Source: an uncultured Treponema sp.
Lineage (GTDB): Bacteria; Spirochaetota; Spirochaetia; Treponematales; Treponemataceae
DNA length: 64,000 nucleotides
Assembly (NCBI GenBank): GCA_934699065.1
Contig: CAKUWD010000001.1
Coordinates: forward strand, 1 to 64,000
Reading direction: 5' to 3'
Part shown: positions 52,561 to 61,122 of the stretch, piece after piece
How the letters are laid out: the number at the start of each line of letters is the position of its first letter
Numbering within the stretch: the stretch's first letter is position 1
The notes under the pieces: generated by a model
What the model saw: only the letters and a program-made list of their open reading frames with translations
The model's database searches: none
Told to the model about the DNA's origin: nothing
Position numbers and translations under genes: made by a program

Positions 52561-54723
52561 ATGGCAAACGTTAGCACAAAGGAAAAAACTATTTTACAGA
52601 CTATAATTGATCTCTCGGAAAAACTGCAGGCCTGCGGACTTGAAGAGAATGTCCTCAAGGCTGAGAAAGAAGATCTTGAACGCCTTGAAAAATATCTTAA
52701 TATTGATGAAACTTCTGCTGTCTTTTTTACTGTAATTTTTTATCTTCAGATGCAGGAATCTGCAGCTTCATCTCTTGCAGAAATTGCTGATTTTCTTGAG
52801 ATTCCCCATATTACAATTTTACTTTATTCACAGAATTTTAATTTGCTTCAGAAGAAGTTTTTGATTGGACAGAAAAAATCAGAATCCAGACTGGCTCGCA
52901 GAAGCGAAAGAAATGGCGGCTATGAAATTCCTGATTCTGTTGTAGAAAGTATCGTCGAAGGAACTCGTATTATTCAAGTTGAAGAAACTCTCGAAACAAC
53001 CGACAAGATTTTTATGAATTTCTTTACGCTATTTAAAAACTGTTTCAGGAATTCTAATGTTGATGAAGATTTTTACAGAACAGTTGCAACTTATGAACGG
53101 AAGTACGAGCAGGACGAAATCATGCGAAATATAAAAAAGGAGTTTCCTGAAGACCAGGAGTCTCGAATAATTTTATATATACTCAGCTCATTTTGTATTT
53201 CTGGAAAAACTCTTATAGATGATGATTCTGATTTTCTTACTGATGTACTTGGTATATTTATAAAATACTCTCGCTGTAATCGATTAAGCAAAAAGGATGA
53301 CATTCTTTTTGAAAGAAATCTTATTAAAGATAGTTTTGAACAAATCTCAGGTGATTTCAGACGTGGTTCCCGATATGCTGCAATTTTAAAATTGAGTTCC
53401 GAGGGGCTTAAAACACTTTTTGGCAGTCAGGCAGAAAAATATGCAGAAGCTGAATATCAAAAATCTGACCTGGAAATTACAATTGATGCGCTTCACGAAT
53501 TTGCAATTACTTATGAAAAGCGTATGTCACCTCTTCTGAAAAAACGAGAACTGGCTTCCCTGGAAAAGAAATTTGCAGAGTTGCCTTTCTTCAAAAAAAT
53601 CATGAAATCAAAACTTGACCCAATGGAAAGATATTTTCTTTATGATTGTTCTAAGGATTTTCTTGATGGTAATGAATCCTGTCTTTGCTCTACTCTAAGT
53701 GATTTATATGCAAAGACAAATGCCTATTTTACAAATCTTCGAAAAATGCTTGATGAAAAAGATCCTTTAAGCACAAACGGTTTTATTGAAATTGAAAAAA
53801 ATGATGTCGTAGAAAAAACAACTGTAACTCTAAGCGACCGCACCATTGAATTGATTTATGGCAAGAATGCAGACCTCTATAAAAAGAAGCCGGTTTGCAA
53901 CAGGAATATTCTTGAACCTGAAAAGCTAAAAGAAAAGACTCTTTTTTATTCTGAAACAGTTCAGAAGCAGATTGATATGCTGGAGGAAAGTCTTTCTCAA
54001 AAAAATCTTGTTGCCATGCAGAAGCGACTCGAATCTAAGGGACTTCCAAAAGGCGTTGCAGTTCTTCTTTATGGCGCGCCTGGAACCGGAAAAACAGAAA
54101 CTGTTTATCAGCTTGCAAAAAAGACAAACAGAAAAATTCTTCATGTTGATATTTCTGAATCAAAATCGATGTGGTTTGGTGAAAGCGAAAAAATCGTAAA
54201 AAAGATTTTTACAAATTACAGAAAGCTCTGTCAGACAGCAGAACGCCGTCACGAGAATACACCTATTCTTTTGTTCAACGAGGCCGATGCCCTGATTTCT
54301 AAACGAAAGGATATTACAAGCGGAAACTGTGCGCAGACAGAAAACGCCATTCAGAACATTCTTCTTGAAGAGATGGAAAAGCTGGACGGAATTATTTTTG
54401 CAACAACAAACCTCTGCAACAATATGGACAAGGCCTTTGAACGACGCTTCCTTTTTAAGGTTGAATACGAAAAGCCAAGCCTTGAAGCCCGTAAAAAAAT
54501 CTGGGGAAGCAAGCTGCCGGAGCTTGGCGACGAAGATTTGAGCCGCCTTGCCGACCGCTTTGATTTTTCTGGTGGCGAAATTGACAACATTGTTCGAAAA
54601 TGTGAGATGACAGAAATCATAAAAGGGGAACTTCCTTCTTATGACGAAATCGCCGAGCTCTGCGAGAACGAGCGCCTGGACAAAGAAGAAAAAGAATGCC
54701 GCGTAGGCTTTTGTTTTTCATAA
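52561..54723 (+). CDS. AAA+ ATPase, first gene of a three-gene operon
   Basis: 720 residues. About 470 residues of mostly helical N-terminal sequence precede one AAA+ module: Walker A LLYGAPGTGKTETVYQLAKK (near 500), Walker B LLFNEADALISKR (near 580) with Asn where most AAA+ proteins have Asp, sensor-1 FATTNLCNNMD, and the Arg-finger region FERRFLFKVEYEKPS. The downstream helical lid is short. The ATPase is probably a remodeller or loader acting on the products of the next two genes, whose starts follow within 21 nt each. The Shine-Dalgarno AAGGAG is 12 nt from the ATG; a 7-codon ORF (52551) overlaps the start. Confidence 0.85.
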   Translation: MANVSTKEKTILQTIIDLSEKLQACGLEENVLKAEKEDLERLEKYLNIDETSAVFFTVIFYLQMQESAASSLAEIADFLEIPHITILLYSQNFNLLQKKFLIGQKKSESRLARRSERNGGYEIPDSVVESIVEGTRIIQVEETLETTDKIFMNFFTLFKNCFRNSNVDEDFYRTVATYERKYEQDEIMRNIKKEFPEDQESRIILYILSSFCISGKTLIDDDSDFLTDVLGIFIKYSRCNRLSKKDDILFERNLIKDSFEQISGDFRRGSRYAAILKLSSEGLKTLFGSQAEKYAEAEYQKSDLEITIDALHEFAITYEKRMSPLLKKRELASLEKKFAELPFFKKIMKSKLDPMERYFLYDCSKDFLDGNESCLCSTLSDLYAKTNAYFTNLRKMLDEKDPLSTNGFIEIEKNDVVEKTTVTLSDRTIELIYGKNADLYKKKPVCNRNILEPEKLKEKTLFYSETVQKQIDMLEESLSQKNLVAMQKRLESKGLPKGVAVLLYGAPGTGKTETVYQLAKKTNRKILHVDISESKSMWFGESEKIVKKIFTNYRKLCQTAERRHENTPILLFNEADALISKRKDITSGNCAQTENAIQNILLEEMEKLDGIIFATTNLCNNMDKAFERRFLFKVEYEKPSLEARKKIWGSKLPELGDEDLSRLADRFDFSGGEIDNIVRKCEMTEIIKGELPSYDEIAELCENERLDKEEKECRVGFCFS

Positions 54724-54744
54724 CAAAACGCAAGGAGCAGGCTC

Positions 54745-55506
54745 GTGAAAAAGACAGCAAGCAAAGTTATAAACAATGATAAAGATTCCAATGACACCGT
54801 TTTAAAATTCAGAAAGCAGCTTGAAGCAGCATGTGAAAAATCATTTGGAATAATAGAGGAGTTTTTTGATACCGGCTACATGGTCTTTCTAGCCAAACTA
54901 CTTGTCTACTTGCCGGACCAGCGTCGAGAAGAAGCGCTCGCAAAGCTGCCGGAAGCAATTCGTCAAAAAGTGAAAAGCTTATTCGATGCAGACAGTGAAA
55001 AAACTAATATTGAGCCAGATGTTTTAAGTGCGGCAGGAACAGTTCTTAAGCGTTCAGGATTTTATGCAAAAGCTTGTGCAGCTGAAGTAATGAACAATTC
55101 GATATTGCCATGCAAACAGACAAAAGAAGAACTTGTAGACTTTTATACAATAAATCCTATTCTTGCAATGAATGTAGATTATTATGCAACAGATTTATCT
55201 ATTCTCTTAGTTCTTGATGACAGGGCAATTCAAAAATGGCTGCGCGAAGTAGACCAGATGGATCTGGCAATAGCACTTAAAGGCCTTGATAACGAAATAC
55301 GAGAAAAGGTATTCCAGAACATGAGCTACCATGCCGCTACCCTGCTTCGTGAAGACATGGAGTTTGTGGGGGAGGTAATAAATCAGGCTGATATTATAGA
55401 AACACAAAAGGAAATAATTGAAATACTGGAAAGACTGGAAGAAAAAGGTGAAATCTATATTTCAAGGGACTCTTTTTCAGATATTGGCAGCCGTTTTATT
55501 AATTAG
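54745..55506 (+). CDS. FliG-like protein lacking the FliG N-terminal domain
   Basis: 253 residues from a GTG start (AAGGAG 8 nt upstream). Residues 60-110 resemble the FliG middle domain (EEALAKLPEAIRQKVKSLFD, EPDVLSAAGTVLKRSG) and residues 150-240 resemble the FliG C-terminal domain (LVLDDRAIQKWLREVDQMDL, AIALKGLDNEIREKVFQNMS, AATLLREDMEFVGEVINQAD, EIIEILERLEEKGEIYI). The charged LDDR..IQ..LREV torque-helix signature is kept. The FliF-binding N-domain is absent (FliG is usually about 340 residues). No other flagellar gene is near. It may be a flagellar-switch accessory or a FliG fold put to another use with the ATPase. Confidence 0.75.
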   Translation: MKKTASKVINNDKDSNDTVLKFRKQLEAACEKSFGIIEEFFDTGYMVFLAKLLVYLPDQRREEALAKLPEAIRQKVKSLFDADSEKTNIEPDVLSAAGTVLKRSGFYAKACAAEVMNNSILPCKQTKEELVDFYTINPILAMNVDYYATDLSILLVLDDRAIQKWLREVDQMDLAIALKGLDNEIREKVFQNMSYHAATLLREDMEFVGEVINQADIIETQKEIIEILERLEEKGEIYISRDSFSDIGSRFIN

Positions 55507-55527
55507 TTTATCAGAGGTTTAGATTTT

Positions 55528-57276
55528 ATGATTGATTTTGAGATCGAAAAAAAATATTTCTATCGTCAGTTTGGAACAGCAGATTTTGTTTTCAGCAAAA
55601 CAGAAAAGCAGATTATTCCAATACGTCTCAAAAATAATTATATTCTGGACACAATTGTTTTTAATAATGAAAAAAGAATCTGGGAAAAATCAGAAGAAAT
55701 GCCTTCCTCAACTGAAAGCCAAATTCCGGAAGAGTTTGTAGAATTTCCATATAATCCTGTAAAACCTCATTTTGTGGGAAATTCTATTTTTGATAAAAAT
55801 GGGAATATAGATTTTGAAGATTTATCTCCTTGTGAAATGAAAGATTATTATGACTGGAAAAGAGAACAAAACCGATATTTTATAAATTCAAAATATTATA
55901 AAGACAACAACAAAATCAGTAAGGATTATATCGCCGCAGAAATAATTACAGATATAGAGAAACTGACCCTAACGCTTTCCTTCATAAAGTTTAAGCGCAA
56001 AGAATTGACAGACTGGAAAGCCCAGTGGAACAATCCAGAAAAAAGTTTTGTCACCTTCCCTTGTTATTCCGACGCCCTGCCTCCACCTTCAGAAACAAGC
56101 CGTGAAACTTTTTTTTATGATATGAAAAATGGCATCTTCTCTGAGAACTTTATAAATCCAGAAGATACTTATTATAAGTATTACAGTGATAATCCCTCTT
56201 TTGCGAGACATTGCAATCTTATGAACATACTGAGAGACCTTGAACTGTCGGCTTATCCAACAGTTGTACTAAAAGAGGCTTATCAGGAACTTTGCAGACT
56301 GGCAAAAATATACACCGGACTTAAAACCACACCTACAGTCAGCGATATATCCCAGGACAATAAAATCCCTCGTTATCTCACAGAAATGTATTATCTGACA
56401 ATGCTTCCCTGCGAGCCTAAACTTTTCGTAGTGCTTAAAAACAAGGAATTTGATTCCTTAAACATCCGCTTTAAATATAAACGAACAGACACAGAAATTC
56501 TCAATAAATTCCTGCGAAAGACTCATATAAATGGTTACAGGATTTTGCGAAAAGTCTATGCAGAATCCCCTCTCATACTGCTTACGTACAGAAGACTTCA
56601 CGATGCGGGTTTTAGAGATGTTAATCTTTACAATCGAGTAATTCAAAATGGAGAATATTACAACTTTATAGATATTTTACCGAGAGTTGATTTTATTTTC
56701 TTTTCAAACTATTGTATTAAGCACCGTGGAGAGCTAGCAACGCTGAATCTACTTTTACAACAAGTTGATCAGGAGAATTCTGAGTATGACGATTTTGCTT
56801 TTTTAGATCATGCTGATGCCTTAACTATGTTTCATAAATATTTCCGTCATATACCAAAGCAACTAAAAAAAGATATTCTTAAAGACGGCTTTACTCAATT
56901 TAATCATGATGCACTTTCAAATTTGAGTTATCGGCTGACAAGTAAAAAAATCACCTTTAAATATTCAGAAGAAGAGAAAAAACTTGAAGATGATATTGAC
57001 GGTTACACCTTCCGCCTGCCACGAAACTCTAATCAACTCTGCGAAATCGGAACCAGTCTTCACAATTGTGTTGCCTCTTATGCCGACCAGATTTCAAAGA
57101 AGGAATGCACGATTATTTATGTCACAAAAAATGATGAGTATAAAATCTGCATTGAAGTTCGGGGAAAAGAAATTTTCCAGGAACGCGTAGACAGAAATGC
57201 CAGCCCTAACGAGGAAGAAAAAATCATCCTGCAGAAATGGCATGAAGGTCATGCTCTTACTGCACTACAAAGGTAA
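55528..57276 (+). CDS. PcfJ-like domain protein
   Basis: 582 residues, no signal. The C-terminal 110 residues match the PcfJ-like domain: LPRNSNQLCEIGTSLHNCVA, SYADQISKKECTIIYVTKND, IEVRGKEIFQERVDRNASP. PcfJ-like proteins are found on plasmids and in accessory regions; the function is not known. The remaining 470 residues are rich in aromatic and charged residues and unrecognised. It is the third gene of the operon (21 nt after the FliG-like gene). Confidence 0.75.
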   Translation: MIDFEIEKKYFYRQFGTADFVFSKTEKQIIPIRLKNNYILDTIVFNNEKRIWEKSEEMPSSTESQIPEEFVEFPYNPVKPHFVGNSIFDKNGNIDFEDLSPCEMKDYYDWKREQNRYFINSKYYKDNNKISKDYIAAEIITDIEKLTLTLSFIKFKRKELTDWKAQWNNPEKSFVTFPCYSDALPPPSETSRETFFYDMKNGIFSENFINPEDTYYKYYSDNPSFARHCNLMNILRDLELSAYPTVVLKEAYQELCRLAKIYTGLKTTPTVSDISQDNKIPRYLTEMYYLTMLPCEPKLFVVLKNKEFDSLNIRFKYKRTDTEILNKFLRKTHINGYRILRKVYAESPLILLTYRRLHDAGFRDVNLYNRVIQNGEYYNFIDILPRVDFIFFSNYCIKHRGELATLNLLLQQVDQENSEYDDFAFLDHADALTMFHKYFRHIPKQLKKDILKDGFTQFNHDALSNLSYRLTSKKITFKYSEEEKKLEDDIDGYTFRLPRNSNQLCEIGTSLHNCVASYADQISKKECTIIYVTKNDEYKICIEVRGKEIFQERVDRNASPNEEEKIILQKWHEGHALTALQR

Positions 57277-57292
57277 AGGTTATTTCATTGCT

Positions 57293-58181
57293 TCAATCAC
57301 AGAAAGCAGCAGGATCTATATATTCAATAGTTGAAGGAAGCTTTACTGACTCTAGCGCCGGGCAAGGATTAAAAGCAAATTTATCGATTTTCTTTACACC
57401 TTCATTCACAATAATTTTTTTAAGTGCTCCACAGTCCGAGAAGTTACTTCCATCAACTGATTCAAGGGTGCCAGGAATTTCTATTGATTCGAGCGATTCG
57501 CAATATCTAAAGACTTCATACTTCATACTTGTAAGCTTCTTTGGAAGCGTAATTTTTTGAAGCTTCTTGCAAAACATAAATGTCTGATTACCAATTTTCT
57601 CTACTGTATCAGGAATATTGATTGACTTTAGTTTAAGACATCCGACAAATGAACAATCTCCTATTACAGTAATTTTTTCTGGTAGTCTAACAGTCTCAAG
57701 TGTATTGCACTGTTCAAAATGCCTGGCCTTCAATTCTGTAATGGCTTTAGGAATCTCAATTGACTTAAGACTTTCGTCTCCACTGAAAATTTCATAATCA
57801 AGTTCTTTAAGATTTTCAGGAAGCTTGATTTCCTTAAAACCACATCGGGCAAGAGAAAGCTGTTTTATTACAGTAACACCCTCTGGAATGATGAGTTCTT
57901 TTAATGATTCACATTTGTTAAACAAAGAATATTCGAGACTCTTAATTCCAGACGGAAGATTTATTTTCTTCAAACTGGAACAACCATCAAAAGCAAATCG
58001 ACCTATCTTTTTTACACATTCAGGAATTTCAACTGTTTCAAGATTCTTAAATCCCTGGAAAGCGCTTTCCCCTATTTCTGTAATTCCTTCTGGAATTGCA
58101 ATATCAACTGCATTTTTTGAATTTGTACATTTTTCAAGAATATTATTTTTTAATTGTAAGAATTTTCTTTTCGTTAGCCAT
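57293..58181 (-). pseudogene. BspA-like leucine-rich-repeat gene with an early frameshift
   Basis: From the ATG at 58181 (GAGGTG upstream) the frame MANEKKILTIKK meets a stop after 12 codons at an A6 run (58146-58151). Dropping one A restores a continuous frame into NNILEKCTNSKNAVDIAIPE and about 280 residues of LRR_5/BspA-type repeats (ITEIGESAFQGFKNLETVEI, ESIEIPGTLESVDGSNFSDC) to the stop at 57293. The same frame is also open upstream without a usual start codon. BspA-like proteins are often surface-exposed in treponemes and trichomonads; this one has no signal peptide. It is a phase-variable, decayed or mis-sequenced gene. The next usable in-frame start (TTG at 57973) would drop about 70 residues. 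Confidence 0.7.
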
Positions 58182-58267
58182 TTTACACCTCTGAATTTAT
58201 CATAAATGTGAAATTTGGTTTTTACAAATTTATTATTTTAAGTATAATTATAAATGAGGAAATAATT

Positions 58268-59368
58268 ATGTATTCAAGAGTTTTATTTTGTAATATTGGG
58301 TGGACTAAGTATTATAGAGGACAAATAGATGATATTCCTAAAAATGGTGGAAAATACAACAAAAGAAACACAGGTCATGAATGTTATAATTTTTTCAACA
58401 ATAATGGAGTCTACTTTGGTTTTGTTCAAGCTACAAAGAATAGGATTGATTTATCTAGAATTGATGAAAGCGCAGCTAAAGATACAGACTCACTTGATGA
58501 TGTCCTTGTTGTATGGACAGCAACGCCTACTTCGGGTAAAAAACAAATAATAGGTTGGTATGAACAAGCTACAGTATATTCAACACTTCAAATAGTTCCT
58601 GACGATGTAAAACAAAATCGCACAAACTTTAATAACTGTGTAGAATACAATATCAAAGCAGAGTCTTCTAATGTTTATCTTATTCCTGAAAATAAGCGAG
58701 GAGAAGATTATAAATTAAGAATACCCGGAAGAAATGTTTGGTATGCTGACGGCAAAGACAATGGCAAAGTCAATAAAGAGAAGAGAGAAAAAGCTGATAA
58801 GCTGAAAGCTAAGGCTATCGATTTAATTAACAAATATAAATCTAAAATTAACAATCAGATTTCTGAAATTGAAAACGAAATTTCTACTAAACCTGAGCAA
58901 ACTCAGGAACAGAAAGAACTGGTAAATGCTCAAATAAAAGCCTTAGAAAATCTTGAAGGCTCTGACATAATTGCTTTAGGAAAGCAAAGAAAAGGTCAGG
59001 GAGTATTTCGAAATCAATTAATTGAGAAATATGGTAAATGCTGTTTATGTGGTATCATAAATAAACAACTTCTTATTGCAAGTCATTTAAAATCCTGGGC
59101 TGATAGCGATAAAAATGAAAAGGTTGACGAAAACAATGGGCTCTTGCTTTGTCCGAATCATGATAAGCTTGTCGATAAATATATGATTTCATTTAATGAA
59201 GAAGGAAAAATTCTTATCTCATCATCATTATCACAAAACGATTTAATCTTTATGAATATTGTCGAAAGCATGAAGATAGATATCACGGCAGGAAACGAAT
59301 ACTTTATTAGCTGGCACAGAAATAAATTTTATGAGCTCGAAAAACAACGAAAGACCCTCAAAGATTAA
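58268..59368 (+). CDS. HNH endonuclease with a possible modified-base reader domain
   Basis: 366 residues from the ATG at 58268 (GAGG upstream; an in-frame ATG 60 nt earlier lacks a site). The N-terminal 150 residues (VLFCNIGWTKYYRGQIDDIP, FFNNNGVYFGFVQATKNRID, VLVVWTATPTSGKKQIIGWY) form a domain that accompanies HNH nucleases, with some resemblance to PUA/EVE-like folds. A coiled coil follows (210-250). The HNH part is CCLCGIINKQLLIASHLKSW, NGLLLCPNHDKLVD, with CxxC and CxxH zinc ligands and an active-site His in ASHLKSW. A modification-dependent restriction function is a reasonable guess. Confidence 0.8.
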   Translation: MYSRVLFCNIGWTKYYRGQIDDIPKNGGKYNKRNTGHECYNFFNNNGVYFGFVQATKNRIDLSRIDESAAKDTDSLDDVLVVWTATPTSGKKQIIGWYEQATVYSTLQIVPDDVKQNRTNFNNCVEYNIKAESSNVYLIPENKRGEDYKLRIPGRNVWYADGKDNGKVNKEKREKADKLKAKAIDLINKYKSKINNQISEIENEISTKPEQTQEQKELVNAQIKALENLEGSDIIALGKQRKGQGVFRNQLIEKYGKCCLCGIINKQLLIASHLKSWADSDKNEKVDENNGLLLCPNHDKLVDKYMISFNEEGKILISSSLSQNDLIFMNIVESMKIDITAGNEYFISWHRNKFYELEKQRKTLKD

Positions 59369-59380
59369 GTCAGGGCGTTA

Positions 59381-59454
59381 CGGGGGCGGCGCCTGAGCCC
59401 CCGTTAGAAGGGGTAGCCCGCAACGAAGTGCGGGCGCAGGGGAAGGCTTTCCCC
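59381..59454. repeat. GC-rich structured repeat
   Basis: Three consecutive hairpins: CGGGGGC/GCCCCCG (59381-59387, 59397-59403), GCCCGCA/TGCGGGC (59416-59422, 59429-59435) and GGGGAA/TTCCCC (59439-59454). 16 bp of it (59435-59450) recurs inverted at 34354-34369. It stands out sharply by base composition and lies right after the HNH gene. Confidence 0.65.
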
Positions 59455-59551
59455 CCTACTTTATAATAAAAAAAAATTCAAAAATTTACTTAACGATTCG
59501 CAAAAAACGCATATATTAAATATACTTGATATTTAACTTTTCTTTCTAATT

Positions 59552-59604
59552 CTACACAAAATTAAACTTTCTCATTTTTTTTAGGCATAAAAAATGCCGG
59601 GGAG
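59552..59604 (+). promoter_or_regulatory. Poly-T/hairpin/SD leader before the Sel1-type gene
   Basis: Contains CACAAAATTAAACTTTCTCA, T8, then the hairpin GGCAT-AAAAA-ATGCC (59584-59598) directly followed by the Shine-Dalgarno GGGGAG. The same layout with different hairpin bases lies before the sigma-factor gene. Confidence 0.65.
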
Positions 59605-59609
59605 TCACT

Positions 59610-60164
59610 ATGTCTACACAAAATCTTTCTAAACTTGAACTAGCTGCAGAGGAAATTGACCAGGGAATTAATTTCGAAAAAAATCTGGCATTTCTTAATG
59701 AAAAGGGCGAAAAGGGAAATACCTTTGCGCTTAAGACTTTGGGATTTCTTTACAGTCTTGGTGTGCATAATTCTGAGGACAAATCAAAAAACACACTAAT
59801 CGATATTCATTCTGAAGAAAACGCTAAAAAGGCCTGTGAATATTTTACAAAGGCCGCAGAGCTTGGCAGCGTTCATGCGAAAATTTGGCTTGCGATGGGT
59901 GAATGTATACGAGTTGCCATTGAAGACGAAGCCATCGAGAACTCTCCGGTTGCCGAAGATTTTCACCATGCCGAAAAACTCGCCCTTCACGCAATTGAAG
60001 AAAGTAAAAAAGAAGGCTGTGACTGCACTCAAAAGGCAGTTGCAATGATGTGCTACTGGCTCGCACAGGTTTATGCTTCTAAAAATCCGATAAATCCGCT
60101 TTACGATGAAGAAAAAACAAAATATTGGGAAGATCAATATGAAAAAAATTTGAAAATTTCTTAA
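59610..60164 (+). CDS. Sel1/TPR-like repeat protein
   Basis: 184 residues, no signal peptide. Alpha-helical repeat pairs resemble Sel1: GNTFALKTLGFLYSLGV, ACEYFTKAAELGSVHAKIWL, AEKLALHAIEESKKEGC, AVAMMCYWLAQVYASKNPIN. Such proteins are adaptors. Its leader matches that of the sigma-factor gene 300 nt downstream, suggesting shared control. No partner is evident. Confidence 0.7.
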   Translation: MSTQNLSKLELAAEEIDQGINFEKNLAFLNEKGEKGNTFALKTLGFLYSLGVHNSEDKSKNTLIDIHSEENAKKACEYFTKAAELGSVHAKIWLAMGECIRVAIEDEAIENSPVAEDFHHAEKLALHAIEESKKEGCDCTQKAVAMMCYWLAQVYASKNPINPLYDEEKTKYWEDQYEKNLKIS

Positions 60165-60190
60165 ATCTTTTATCAAATTTGGACTTCGAG

Positions 60191-60213
60191 TTAACTATAT
60201 TATATACATTCAT
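60191..60213 (+). promoter_or_regulatory. Promoter-like AT-rich box, copy 1
   Basis: TTAACTATATTATATACATTCAT preceded by TTGGAC at 60178-60183. It recurs almost unchanged at 60370-60393 before the sigma-factor gene. Two such boxes 180 nt apart suggest a common regulator or duplicated promoters. Confidence 0.5.
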
Positions 60214-60263
60214 ATTTTTTTTCTTGCCGATAAGCAGAACTATTATTATCTTATAGGAGTTTT

Positions 60264-60395
60264 ATGGAGTTTTTTTCTATCTATCCTTACCAACTATTTT
60301 CTTGTATTGTAATTTTTTTTGATGAAATTGCAAAAATCTTAAATTTTTTTCCGCAAATTTCAGTGCATGTTAACTATATATATATACATACATAA
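60264..60395 (+). CDS. Possible 43-residue small protein
   Basis: The ORF starts ATG at 60264 with AGGAG 6 nt upstream, the best Shine-Dalgarno in the 300-nt gap, and encodes a hydrophobic protein (MEFFSIYPYQLFSCIVIFFD ... VNYIYIHT). The last 26 nt overlap the second AT-rich box before the sigma gene. It has its own promoter-like box and a short ATAAG/CTTAT hairpin in its leader. It may be a real small membrane protein or chance; composition gives no codon-usage support. Confidence 0.3.
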   Translation: MEFFSIYPYQLFSCIVIFFDEIAKILNFFPQISVHVNYIYIHT

Positions 60396-60454
60396 TTAAA
60401 TTTTTCTCACAAAAAATTTAGCTTTCTCACTTTTTTTTCGACATCTTAGATGTC
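60370..60454 (+). promoter_or_regulatory. Promoter box copy 2 and leader of the sigma-factor gene
   Basis: TTAACTATATATATATACATACAT (60370-60393) repeats the box at 60191. Then follow CACAAAAAATTTAGCTTTCTCAC, T8 and hairpin GACAT-CTTAG-ATGTC (60440-60454), directly before AGGAGG. The hairpin has different bases from the one at 59584 but the same size and place. Confidence 0.6.
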
Positions 60455-60465
60455 AGGAGGTTTCT

Positions 60466-61110
60466 ATGTCTATGTCTAAATATCCACACTTCAACATTCT
60501 TTCCCGCGAAGAAGAATACGAGCTAGCGATTCAGGCTGCTAATGGAAATACAAAGGCTCGCAATCTTCTTATTCTTTCAAACATTCCTTATGCAATTAAA
60601 TTTTCACGAAGCTTCAAAGGCTACTTGTTTGATGATGAAGATTTGGTACAGATTGGTCTTATCGGTCTGATTGAAGCCGTAGACAAATTTGAGGTTAAAA
60701 AGGGCTGCCGTATTATAACTTATGCAAAAAACTGGATATTTAAAGAGATTATGGATGCAGCCGGTAAATCACAAAAAAATCCGGTCTGTCCTATAAACCG
60801 CAATGATGATCCTGAGTTTGATGAAGAAGCATTTCTTTCTTCTCTTTGCGATAATTCGGAAAACACAATTGAAGAAGAATGTATAAATAATGAAATGACG
60901 GTTCGTGTGAAGGAAGCTCTTGCCTCACTGCCTTCAAAACAGGCTGATATTCTCACCCGCCACTACGGTTTGACTTACCAAGATCCGCAGGCTTTCAGCG
61001 AGATTGCCGAAAGCTACGGACTTACAAAAGCCCGCATCCATCAGATTGAACAGCAGGCATTTTCTACACTGAGAAATGAACTCGGTGATTTGTATAAATT
61101 GAGCGCATAA
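60466..61110 (+). CDS. Sigma-70-family RNA polymerase sigma factor
   Basis: 214 residues. Region 2 is NLLILSNIPYAIKFSRSFKG, DEDLVQIGLIGLIEAVDKFE and RIITYAKNWIFKEIMDAAGK (about 35-110). Region 4 is SLPSKQADILTRHYGL and FSEIAESYGLTKARIHQIEQ (about 150-200). It has a primary-sigma-like region 2.2-2.4 but no region 1.1 and only a short region 3, so it is an alternative factor. AGGAGG is 6 nt before the first ATG; a second ATG follows two codons later. The next gene starts 13 nt downstream and may encode its regulator. Confidence 0.9.
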   Translation: MSMSKYPHFNILSREEEYELAIQAANGNTKARNLLILSNIPYAIKFSRSFKGYLFDDEDLVQIGLIGLIEAVDKFEVKKGCRIITYAKNWIFKEIMDAAGKSQKNPVCPINRNDDPEFDEEAFLSSLCDNSENTIEEECINNEMTVRVKEALASLPSKQADILTRHYGLTYQDPQAFSEIAESYGLTKARIHQIEQQAFSTLRNELGDLYKLSA

Positions 61111-61122
61111 AGGAGGCATAAC

